Shown: positions 53,440-64,000 of the stretch, in pieces
Position numbering within the stretch: the first letter of the stretch is position 1
Layout of the letters: each line of letters starts with the position of its first letter
Assembly: GCA_963556195.1 (NCBI GenBank)
Contig: OY744544.1
Span: 43,138,484 to 43,202,483, forward strand
Length of the DNA stretch: 64,000 bases
Source: Sepiola atlantica
Lineage: Eukaryota; Mollusca; Cephalopoda; Sepiida; Sepiolidae
Reading direction: 5' to 3'
Notes under the pieces: model-generated
What the model saw: only the letters and a program-made list of their open reading frames with translations
Database searches by the model: none
What the model was told of the DNA's origin: nothing
Position numbers and translations under genes: made by a program

Positions 53440-56400
53440 CTATTTGACGATTGAAAATGAGGAAAAATATCATGATGGGATTGAAAATAATGAAGAATAC
53501 CATGAGAGGATTGAAAATGATGAAGAATACCATGTAAGGAGTGTAAATGATTAATAATATCATAAGGGGATTAAAAATGAGAGAATTGAAAATGATGAAG
53601 AATATCATGAGTGGATTGAAAATTATAAAGAATATCATGAGGGGATTGTAAATGATGAAGAATATTATGAGAAGATTGAAAATGATGAAGAATACCATGA
53701 GAGGATTGAAAATGATGAAGAATATCATGAGAGGATTGAAAATGATGAAGAACATCATGAGAGGATTGAAAATGATGAAGAACATCATGAGAGGATTGAA
53801 AATGATGAAGAACATCATGAGAGGATTGAAAATGATTAAGAACATCATGAGAGGTTTGAAAATGAAGAATATCATGAGGGGGTTGAAAATGATGAAGAAT
53901 ACAATGAGAGGATTGATAATGCTGAAGAATACCATGAGAAAATTGAATATGATGTAGAATATTATGAAAGGATTGAAAATGCTGAAAAATACCATGAGGG
54001 GATTGAAAATGATGAAGAACATAATGAGAGGATTGAAAATGATGAAGAATATTATGAGAGGATTGAAAATGATGAAGAATACCATGAGAGGATTGAAAAT
54101 GATGAAGAATACCATGAGGGGATTAAAAATGATGAAGAATACCATGAGAGTATTGAAAATGATGAAAAATATCATGAGAGGATTGAAAATGATGAAGAAT
54201 ATCATGAGAGAGTTGAAAATGATGAAGAATATAATGAGAGTATTGAAAATGATGAAAAATATCATGAGAGGATTGAAAATGATGAAGAATATCATGAGAG
54301 GATTGAAAATTATGAAGAACACCATGAGAGGATTGAAAATGATGAAGAAAATCATGAGAGGATTGAAAATGATGAAGAATATTATGAGAGGATTGAAAAT
54401 GATGAAGAATATTATGAGACGATTGAAAATGATGAAGAATATCATGAGAGGATTGAAAATGATGAAGAGTATTATGAGAGGATTGAAAATGATGAAGAAT
54501 ACCATGAGAGGATATAAAATGATGTAGAATACCATGAGAGGATAGAAAATGCTTAAGAATACCATGAGAGGATTGAAAATGATGAAGAACATCATGAGAG
54601 GATTGAAAATAGTGAAGAATACCATGAGAGGATTGAAAATGATGAAAAATATCATGAGAGGATTGAAAATTATGAAGAGCACCATGAGAGGATTGAAAAT
54701 GATAAAGAATATCATGAGAGGATTGAAAATGATGAAGAATACCATGAGCGGGTTGAAAATGATGAAGAATACGATGAGAGGATTAATAATGATTAAGAAT
54801 ATCATGATGGGATTGAAAATGATGAAGAATATCATCAGCGGGTTGAATATGATGAAGAATACGATGAGAGGATTGAAAATGATTAAGAATATCATGATGG
54901 GATTGAAAATGACGAAGAATACCATGAGAAGATTGAAAATGATGAAAAATATCAAGAGAGGATACAAAATGATTAAGAATATCATTAGAGGATTGGAAAT
55001 GGTGAAAAATATCATGAGAGGATTGCAAATTATGAAGAATACCATGAGATGGTTTAAAAATGATGAAGAATATCATGAGAGGATTGAAAATGATGAAGAA
55101 TACAATGAGAGGATTGAAAATGATGAAAAATATCATGAGAGGATTGAAAATGATGAAGAATACCATTAGAGGATTGAAAATGATTAAGAATATCATGAGA
55201 GGATGTAAAATGATTAAGAATATTATGAGAGGATTGAAAATGATGAAGAATATCATGAGACGATTAACAATGATGAAGAATATCATGAGAGGATTGAAAA
55301 TGATGAAGAGTATTATGAGAGGATTGAAAATGATGAAGAATACCATGAGAGGATTGAAAATGATGTAGAATACCATGAGAGGATTGAAAATGATGTAGAA
55401 TACCATGAGAGGATAGAAAATGCTTAAGAATACCATGAGAGGATTGAAAATGATGAAGAATATCATGAGAGGATTGAAAATGATGAAGAACATCATGAGA
55501 GGATTGAAAATGATGAAGAACATCATGAGAGGATTGAAAATAGTGAAGAATACCATGAGAGGATTGAAAATGATGAAGAACATCATGAGAGGATTGAAAA
55601 TGATGAAGAATATCATGAGAGGATTGGAAATGATGAAAAATATAATGAGAGGATTGAAAATGATAAAGAATACCATGAGCGGGTTGAAAATGATGAAGAA
55701 TACGATGAGAGGATTAAAAATGATTAAGAATATCATGAGGGGATTGAAAAGGATGAAGAATATCATGAGCGGGTTGAAAATGATAGAAGAATACGATGAG
55801 AGGATTGAAAATGATTAAGAATATCATGATGGGATTGAAAATGATGAACAATATCATGAGCGGGTTGAAAATGATGAAGAATACCATGAGAGGATTGAAA
55901 ATGATGAGAATACCATGAGAGGATTGAAAATGATTAAATACATCATGAGTGGTGGTAAAATGATTTAGAATATTATGAGAGGATTGAAAATGATGAAGAA
56001 TATCATGAGAGGATTAAAAATGATGTAGAATATCATGAGAGGATTGAAAATGATAGAAGAATATCATGAGCGGGTTGAATATGATGAAGAATACGATGAG
56101 AGGATTGAAAATGATTAAGAATATCATGATGGGATTGAAAATGATGAACAATATCATGAGCGGGTTGAAAATGATGAAGAATACCATGAGAGGATTGAAA
56201 ATGATAGAAGAATACGATGAGAGGATTGAAAATGATTAAGAATATCATGATGGGATTGAAAATGATGAACAATATCATGAGCGGGTTGAAAATGATGAAG
56301 AATACCATGAGAGGATTGAAAATGATGAGAATACCATGAGAGGATTGAAAATGATTAAATACATCATGAGTGGTGGTAAAATGATTTAGAATATTATGAG

Positions 56401-57950
56401 AGGATTGAAAATGATGAAGAATATCATGAGAGGATTAAAAATGATGTAGAATATCATGAGAGGATTGAAAATGATAGAAGAATATCATGAGCGGGTTGAA
56501 TATGATGAAGAATACTATGAGAGGATTGAAAATGATTAAGAATATCATGATGGGATTGAAAATGATGAAGAATATCATCAGCGGGTTGACAATGATGAAG
56601 AATACCATGAAAGGATTGAAAATGATGAAGAATACGATTAGACGATTGAAAATGATTAAGAATATTATGATGGGATTGAAAATGATGAAGAATATCATGA
56701 GCGGGTTGAAAATTACGAAGAATACTATGAGAGGATTAAAAATGCTGAAGAATAAAATGAGGGGATTTAAAATGGTGAAGAATATTATGAGAGGATTGAA
56801 AATGATTAAGAATATCATGAGAGGATTGAAAATGATGAAGAATATCATGCGAGGATTGAAAATGATGAAGAATATCATTAGAGGATTGGAAATGATGAAA
56901 AGAATGAGAGGTAGTAAAATGATTAAGAATATTATGAGAGGATTGAAAATGATGAAGAATATCATGAGAGAATTGAAAATTATGAAGAATACCATGAGAT
57001 GGTTTAAAAATGATGAAGAATATCATGAGAGGGTTGAAAATGATGAAGAATACCATGAGAGGATTGAAAATGATGAAGAATATCATGAGATGATTGAAAA
57101 TGATGAAGAATACCATTAGTAGATTGAAAATTATTAAGAATATCATGAGAGGATTGAAAATGATGAAGAATACTATGATGCGATTGAAAATGATGATAAA
57201 TATCCTGAGGGGGTTGAAAATGATGAAGAATATCATGAGCGGGTTTAAAATTATGAAGAATACGATGAGAGGATTGAAAAGGCTGAAGAATAAAATGAGG
57301 GGATTGAAAATGATGAAGAATATCATGAGAGGATTGAAAATGATGAAGAATATCATGAGGGGATCGAAAATGATGAAGAATATCATGAGCGGGTTGAAAA
57401 TGATGAAGAATACGATGAGAGGATTGAAATAGCTGAAGAATAAATTGAGGGGATTGGAAATGATGAAGATTATCATGAGAGGATTGAAAATGATTAAGAA
57501 CATCATGAGGGGATTGACAATGCTGAAAAACATCATGAACGGGTTAAAAATTATGAAGAACATCATGAAAGGATTGAAAATGATGAAGAATATTATGAGG
57601 GGATTGAAAATGATTAAGAATATCATGAAGGGATGTAAAATGATTAAGAATATCATCAGAGGATTGAAAATGATGAAGAATATCATGAGTGGATTGAAAA
57701 TGATGAAGAATATCATTCAGGATTTAAAATGATGAAGAATATCTTGAAGGGATTGAAAATGATGAAGAACATCATGAGGGGATTAAAGTAATGAAGAACA
57801 TCATGAGGGGATTGAAAATGATGAAGAATATTATGAGGGGATTAGAAAATGATTAAGAATACCATGAGGGGATTGAAAATGATGAAGAATATCATGAGAG
57901 GATTGAAAATGATGAAGAATACCATGAGAGGATTGAAAATGATTAAGAAT
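53440..57950. repeat. 30-bp minisatellite, about 150 copies
   Basis: Consensus GAGAGGATTGAAAATGATGA then AGAATATCAT. Frequent variants are ATACCATG, ACATCATG, AGCGGGTTG and ATGATGGGATTG. Blocks recur in order (for example about 54490-54900, 55340-55850 and the near-identical pair at 55795-56010 and 56096-56450), showing segmental duplication inside the array. The 30-bp period keeps all frames open for long distances on both strands (539 codons on the minus strand), which is not evidence of a gene. Confidence 0.97.
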
Positions 57951-59955
57951 ATCTATGATACATGATACATATCTATAGTACATATACATGATACATATCT
58001 ATGATACATGATACATATCTATGATACATGATACATATCTATGACACATGATACATGATACATATCCATGATACATATCCATGATACATGATACGTATCC
58101 ATGATACATATCCATGATACATGATACGTATCCATGATACATATCCATGATACATGATACATATCCATGATACGTATCCATTATACATGATACATATCCA
58201 TGATACATTATACATACCCATGATACATATCCATTATACATTATACATATCCATGATACATGATACATATCATAATACATGATAGATATCCATGATACAT
58301 ATCTATGATACATATTCACGATACAAATCCATGATACATGATACATATCCATGATGCATGATACATATACATGATACATGATACATATCCATAATAAATA
58401 TCAATGACAAATGATACATATCCATGATACATATCCGTGATACATGATACATATCGATGATATATATACATGATACATATCTCTGATACATGATACATAT
58501 CTATGATACATGATACACATCCATGATACATATCTATGATACATTATACATATCCATGATACATAATACATATGAATGATACATGATACATGATACATAT
58601 CCATGATACATGATACATATCCATCATACATATCCATGATACATATCCTTGATACATATCCATGATACCTATCCATGGTATATGATACATATCTCTGATA
58701 CATATACACATCAGTGATACATGATACATATCAATGATACATATCCATGATACATATACATATCCATGATACATGATACATATCTATGATACATAACACA
58801 TATCTATGATATATGATACATGATACATATGTATGATAATGATACATATACATGATACATATCCATGAAACATATATATATATCCATGATACATAAACAT
58901 ATCAATTATACATGATACATACCCATGATACATATACATGATACATATCCATGATACATGTCAAGGATAGATGATGCACATCCATGATATATATCCATGA
59001 TGCATACCCATGATACATATTTATACCCATGATACATGTCCACATACATGATAAATATACATGATACATGATACATAATTCATATCTATGATACAGTATA
59101 CATGATACGTACCTATGATACATGATACATATCCATGATACATATCCATGATACATGATACATATCCATGATACATATCCATGATACATATCCATGATAC
59201 ATGATACATGATACATATCCATGATACATATCCATGATACATGATAATATCCATGATACATGATACATATCCATGATACATGATAAATATCCATGATACA
59301 TATCCATGATACATATCCATGATACATGATACATATCTATAATACATATGCATGATACATGATACATATCCATGATACATGTCCATGATACATAGACATA
59401 TCCATGATACATATCCATGATACATGATACATGATACATATCCATGATACATGATACATATACATGATACATATCCATTATACATGATACATATCCATGA
59501 TACATGTCCATGATATATGATACATATCTATGATACATGATACATGATACATATCCATGATACATCATACATATCCATGATACATATACATATCCACGAT
59601 ACATGATATACCTATACATGATACATATCCATGATACATATACGTATACATGATACATACACATGATACATATACATGATACATATACATGATACATATA
59701 CGTGATACACGATATATATACATGATACATATACATATACATGATACATATACATAATACATATACATGATACATGATACATATCCATGATACATGATAC
59801 ATATCCATGATACATGTCCATGATATATGATACATATCCATAATACATGATACATGATACATATACATGATACACGATATATATACATGATACATATACA
59901 TATACATGATACATATACATGATACATGATACATATCCATGATACATATCCATTT
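57951..59955. repeat. Short-unit minisatellite (CATGATACATATC)
   Basis: About 2 kb built from a 13-bp core CATGATACATATC and a 7-bp piece ATGATAC in irregular order. It adjoins the 30-bp array with no spacer. Open frames rich in MYHGYVSWICIM are by-products. Confidence 0.95.
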
Positions 59956-60219
59956 TCCATTTTCAACGTTAATCAGTAGTAATTTGGAAATTATCCAATG
60001 TATTTATGTAATAACTTTATAAAAATGCTTACCCACTAAACATGCTCCATAATCCCTTGCCGGATGTACCCGTCTTGCCCTAAATTGTGTCCGGTTGTAT
60101 CAGGTCATCCCATAACTTCTGTCCGGATGCATCAATAACAACATAGGAAGGCAACCGGAAAGAGTGATGTCATTAGTTCTCAGGAGGCCTACTTGATTTG
60201 CAAAGTAATGTGGGTGCTT
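59956..60219. other. Spacer with a mariner-like end
   Basis: ATCAGGTCATCCCATAACTT then CTGTCCGG at 60095-60125 resembles mariner terminal repeats and the fragments at 21.3 kb. Only one end is seen. Confidence 0.4.
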
Positions 60220-60800
60220 CTGAATTATAACGGTCCCTAGAAATATTGGTGCTTCTAAAGTATAATGGTCCCACAGGAATGTTGATGCTTCTAAAGTATT
60301 ACGGTCAACAGGAATGTTGGTGCTTCTAAAGTATAACGGTCCCTAGAAATATTGGTGCTTCTACAGTATAACGGTCCCCACAAATGTTGATGCTTCTAAA
60401 GTATGACGGTCCCCCCCAGGAATGTTGGTGCTTCTAAAGTATAACGGTCCCTAGAAATATAAGTGCTTCTCCAGTATAGGGACCAGGGGTGCTTCTACAA
60501 TATAGGACCCAGCACCAGGGGTGCTTCTAAATTTAAGACCCGGAGGCTTCTGCAGAATAGGGACAATGAGGGCTTCTCCAGTATAGGGACTAGGGGTGCT
60601 TCTTCAGTATAGGTACCAGGGGTGTTTCTACAATATAGGACCCAGTACCGGGGGTGTTTCTATAATATAGGACCCGGAGGCCTATGAAGAATAGGGACCA
60701 TGGGTGCTCTGCAGTATAGCGGCCAGGGGTTCTTCTACAGTATAGGACCCAGCACCAGGGGAGCTTCTACAATATAGGACCCGGAGGCTTCTGCAGTATG
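60220..60800. repeat. About 35-bp minisatellite with two sub-families
   Basis: The first part repeats AACGGTCCCTAGAAATATTG then GTGCTTCTAAAGTAT. The second repeats CAGGGGTGCTTCTACAATAT then AGGACCC-type units. GTGCTTCTA is shared by both. Confidence 0.85.
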
Positions 60801-60990
60801 GTTCTTTGATATGACCGAGGCACCTCGGAATTTTTTTTTTCTTTCTTCAACTGAAAATATTTCTATGTATGGGGAAGGGTAAAAAAAAAATTTTCTTTCG
60901 AGGGGGGTTAAATTTTTTTTTTCTTTTAAATTACAAATATTTCTAAGTATGTGGGAGGATGAAAAAAAAAGTTTTCTTGGGTGGTGCCAA
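60801..60990. other. Short internal duplication
   Basis: Two similar 70-bp stretches: TTTCTATGTATGGGGAAGGG and TTTCTAAGTATGTGGGAGGA, each followed by an A run and TTTTCTT. Confidence 0.6.
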
Positions 60991-60994
60991 AAAA

Positions 60995-62190
60995 ATATAG
61001 TATGCGCACTAGGGCGGCGATAGGTACGAATATAGTATGCGCACCGGACCGGCGATAGGTATATACATAGTATGTGTTCACTGGAGTGGTAATAGGTACG
61101 TATATAGTAGTGCATAGGGGTGCCGATAGGTACGTATTTAGCATTCACACCGGGGTGGCGATAGGTACGTATTTAGCATTCGCATCGGGGCGGCGATATG
61201 TACATATTTAGTATTCGCACTAAGGCAGCGATATGTACATATGTAGTATGCACACTGGCTCGTCGATAGGTACGTATATAGCATGTGCACATGGACGGCA
61301 ATAAGTACGTATACAGCATGTGCACCGGGCCGGTGATAGGTATGTATTTAGAATGCGCTCCGGGGCGGCGATCGGTACGTATATAGCACGCACAGTGGGG
61401 CGGGGATAGGTACGTATATAGCATGCGCAACGGGGCGGCGATAGGTACGTATATAGCACGCGCAATGGGGCGGCGGTAGGTACGTATTCAGCATTCGCAC
61501 CGGGTGGGCGATAGGTATGTATTCAGCATTCGCACCGGGGCGGCGATAGGTACATATTAAGCATTCACACCGGGGTGGGGATAGGTACGTATTTAGCATT
61601 CAGGGGTGGCGATAGGTACGTATATTGCATGTGCACCGGCCCGGTTATAGGTATGTATTTAGCATGCGCTCCGGGGCGGCGATCGGTACGTATACAGCAC
61701 GCGCAGCGGGGCGGCGATAGGTACATATATATAACAGGCACCAGGGCGGAGAAAGGTACGTATTTAGCATTCGCACCGGGGCAGCGATAGGTACATATTT
61801 AGCATTCGCACCAGAGCAGTGATATGTACATTTTTAGTATTTGCATTGAGGCAGTGATAGGTACTTATGCAGTATGCACACTGGGGCAGCAATAGCTACA
61901 TATTTAGCATTCGCACCGGGGTGGGGATAAGTACGTATTTAGCATTTGCACCGGGGCGGGGATAGGTACGTATTTAGTATTCGCACCGTGGCGGCGATAA
62001 GTACTTATATTGTATCTGCACCCAGAGCGGCGATAGGTAAGTATCTGCACCGGGGTTGCGAAAGGTATGTATATATTATGTGCACTGGGGCGGCGATAGG
62101 TACGTATATAGTATGCGCACCGGGGTGGCAACAGATACGTATATAGTATGAACACCGGGGCGGAGATAAGTACCTATATAGAAGGCGCAG
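60995..62190. repeat. 35-bp minisatellite, about 34 copies
   Basis: Units carry GGCGGCGATAGGTACGTATA then T(A/T)AGCATGCGCACCGG, GC-rich against the rest of the window. Variation alternates between ATATAGTATGCGC and ATTTAGCATTCGC sub-types. The period of 35 is exact near 62091, 62126 and 62161. Confidence 0.95.
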
Positions 62191-63480
62191 ACAGAGGTGG
62201 TACCTTTTATAGAAATAAGTCATACTATTGCCTGGGAAACGTAGGATGAAATGGTGGGGAAGAAACAGCTTTCGCAAAAGGCAAAATTAGAAAGTAGCGG
62301 TTAAATGGGGCGACCAGGGAAGAGAAATATAGAAAGATAAAGAGACGGCTATAGAGAGAGGGGCAGAAATATAAGTTTTAATATAAAGATGTTACACACG
62401 CGATTTTTCTTCAATTATATGTTTTTATGACCCCGAACAACGCCGGGTAGCCCCGCTAGTCAAATATAAGATTCGAGCGAGTGTTCAGCCGTGGCCGTCG
62501 TAATAGCAGGCCTGTTCACTGGAAAATGACGTCATGCTATAAAGTAACAAACGAGATCTGTCGAACAGTCAGACTATGGGCATTTTAACCCCTCCTTTCA
62601 CTTAAAAATTCACCAAAATTCAGAAAATCAACTAATTTTAATAAAATTTTCAGTGCTTATTAATTAAAGATCACTAAATATAATTAACCCATTATTTTAT
62701 TACAAATCTTAGTGCAAATGTATTATTTCGTGTAATTTGCGTAAGCTAGACAGCAAACATTAAATTGATACTTAATAATATAATGGTGTTTTCATAATTT
62801 CTTTTAATTTTTAAAACATGAACATTTTTCTTTGAAAAATAATTTGTCTGATTTAATATTCATTCTTTAAATAAGTTCATTTTTTCCGGATTATTTTTAA
62901 TGTTTTGAGTTGATTGTTATGACAACCTGGTTTACATCGAATGAAAAGACTAGTATCAGTTACACTGTATGGAAATATCTCTTGGTTTATAAACACAAGA
63001 CAAATCCCTTTTTGTAGGGAGTTTTATTCTGTATATGAACATTTCATTATAATTAGTTTTAGCTGAATGACATGAGTTGCTTTCATTTCCCCAAAAAATA
63101 AATGATGTTTCTTGAAATTTTTTTTTAACAAAAAACACCTTTACTAAAGTTATATCACAGGGTACAAATAAAGCATCGTACATGTTAACAATAAAAAACT
63201 TTTAAAATATACTTCTCATATATTAAGAAAAAAAAGCCCTGAATTCCATATTAATTACGACCAATAGATTAAAAAATTTTAATAAATTTATTTAATAAAA
63301 TATAGTTTCTGAAAAAAAAACAATTAAGTTTATTTTCAATAAATTAACATTTTGGCCAAAAGATTGTAATAAAATATAGTTTCTAAAATTGACAGCAACT
63401 CTTTTTATAATTTAAAATGTTATAAAACGAACATAATAAAACTATATTTTATTACAATGTTATAATAAATGTTTTTTTTT
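62191..63480. other. Spacer with a Helitron 3' end
   Basis: CCCCGAACAACGCCGGGTAG then CCCCGCTAGT at 62431-62460 is a Helitron 3' terminus (hairpin, CTAG 62456-62459, T). The remainder is very AT-rich. ATTACAATGTTATAATAAA-type words near 63370-63470 recur loosely. Confidence 0.5.
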
Positions 63481-63790
63481 AATATATATCTAGGTCGCAC
63501 ATCGAAGCGCTGATGAAATCAGAATAATAAAGAGAATATTTCTTTTAAAAACATTTTGAATCAATGCAGAAAATTTGTTTCTTAAAAACTAATTATTTAT
63601 CTTAAAAACTATTTTTTGTTGTTTAAACTTGAGTACTTTAAAAAAGAAAAAGAAGTTTTTAAGATAAATAAATAATTTATTTTAAAAAACAAATTTTCTG
63701 CCTTAATCAGGCTTCAAAATATTTTTTTTTTAAATATTCTCTTTATTATTCTGATTTCATCAGCGCTTCGATGTGCGACCTCTAGATATA
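63481..63790. mobile_element. Large foldback
   Basis: Arms of about 130 nt (63481-63610 and 63655-63790) start TATATCTAG.GGTCGCACATC and CGAAGCGCTGATGAAATCAG and pair to the loop with small indels. The 44-nt loop contains GTTTAAACTTGAGTACTTT, the inverted copy of the sequence that follows the hammerhead core at 63961-63980. Confidence 0.8.
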
Positions 63791-63935
63791 CGTTAATCAC
63801 ATGTCCGCGTGCTGCACAAAAAAATAGACATTTCAAATTTCTCCGTCAACAACATCAGACATATTTCAACTTGACTGGGAAAATGTCTCAGTCAGGAAGA
63901 AATAAAAAGAAGAAGAAGAAAAAGAAAATGACTAT

Positions 63936-63974
63936 GCTTCCGATGAAGGTATCTTGTACCGAAAGTACTCAAGT
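63936..63974 (+). ncRNA. Hammerhead-like motif near the right edge
   Basis: In order: GCUU (63936-63939), CCGAUGA (63940-63946, one change from CUGAUGA), extra A, GGUA, loop UCUUG less one closing base, UACC, GAA, AGUACU (63964-63969, self-complementary), C (63970), then AAGU. Helix I pairs GCUU with AAGU (three pairs and a G·U). Helix II pairs GGUA with UACC. The U4-to-C change would probably lower activity. It has the same architecture as 3716-3757 and 34426-34467. Confidence 0.55.
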
Positions 63975-64000
63975 TTAAACAAAAAAAAAAAGAAGTTTTT

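Noticed and set aside
53426..57732. Long hydrophobic and Lys/Met-rich open frames on both strands
   Set aside because: A 30-bp repeat keeps its frame indefinitely. Both strands and several frames are open equally, and the units vary without respect to codons.
53440..57950. Array unit (ATGATGAAGAATATCATGAG then AGGATTGAAAATG) read as a decayed hammerhead
   Set aside because: Only a three-pair AAU/AUU stem is possible and C3 is never present. Similarity is limited to A/G-rich words.
57999..59966. Tyr/Met/His-rich open frames on the minus strand
   Set aside because: Products of the CATGATACATATC array. Overlapping frames give the same composition.
63481..63790. Hammerhead in the arms of the 63.5-kb foldback (GCTGATGAAATCAGAAT)
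   Set aside because: No GAAA box at a workable distance and no helix II.

Overview
The window looks like gene-free, repeat-saturated DNA from a metazoan, most probably a coleoid cephalopod (octopus-like). The grounds are indirect: very low GC, many dinucleotide tracts, tRNA-headed SINEs, LINEs whose 3' ends run into (GAT)n, Penelope-like elements, and no intact host gene. I recognise no functional host protein gene, tRNA or rRNA gene. Every long open frame lies in a tandem repeat or is a decayed transposon fragment. The cephalopod assignment is an inference from repeat style, not a search result.

Layout. 0-5 kb: decayed Penelope-like element (PLE) with a GIY-YIG endonuclease, then a 1.3-kb array of 32-bp repeats closed by an inverted copy of its own unit, two foldback elements in (AT)n, a MITE and a SINE. 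5-16 kb: hAT end, perfect 51-bp palindrome, Helitron end, several LINE tails, a 29-bp minisatellite, a mariner-type MITE and a 5S rRNA-derived sequence. 16-31 kb: foldbacks, LINE fragments, and a nest of SINE inside mariner next to Jockey/CR1-like LINE copies. 31-45 kb: a 30-bp minisatellite, Helitron-like 3' ends, U2 snRNA-headed repeats and a large foldback. 44.4-48.5 kb: a 29-bp minisatellite followed by a decayed Ty3/gypsy-like retrotransposon with gag, protease, RT, RNase H and integrase still traceable. 53.4-62.2 kb: about 9 kb of four adjoining, unrelated minisatellites. 62-64 kb: a Helitron end, a foldback and a ribozyme motif.

The most interesting signal is a set of hammerhead-ribozyme motifs found by reading both strands. 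One (19380-19429, minus) is canonical at every core position with three paired helices. Others sit at the apex of a foldback (3716-3757), in both arms of a foldback (18615-18681 and 18763-18829), in a tRNA-headed SINE (4456-4494), in a PLE terminal repeat (34426-34467) and near the right edge (63936-63974). Several share a self-complementary helix III, as expected for ribozymes acting as dimers, and several are followed by (TA)n tracts. Hammerheads in PLE terminal repeats are established. Their presence in foldbacks and a SINE in one 64-kb window is the point to follow up.

A second theme is repeats with small-RNA heads: at least seven copies of an element starting with the branch-point-pairing part of U2 snRNA, and one 5S-derived element.
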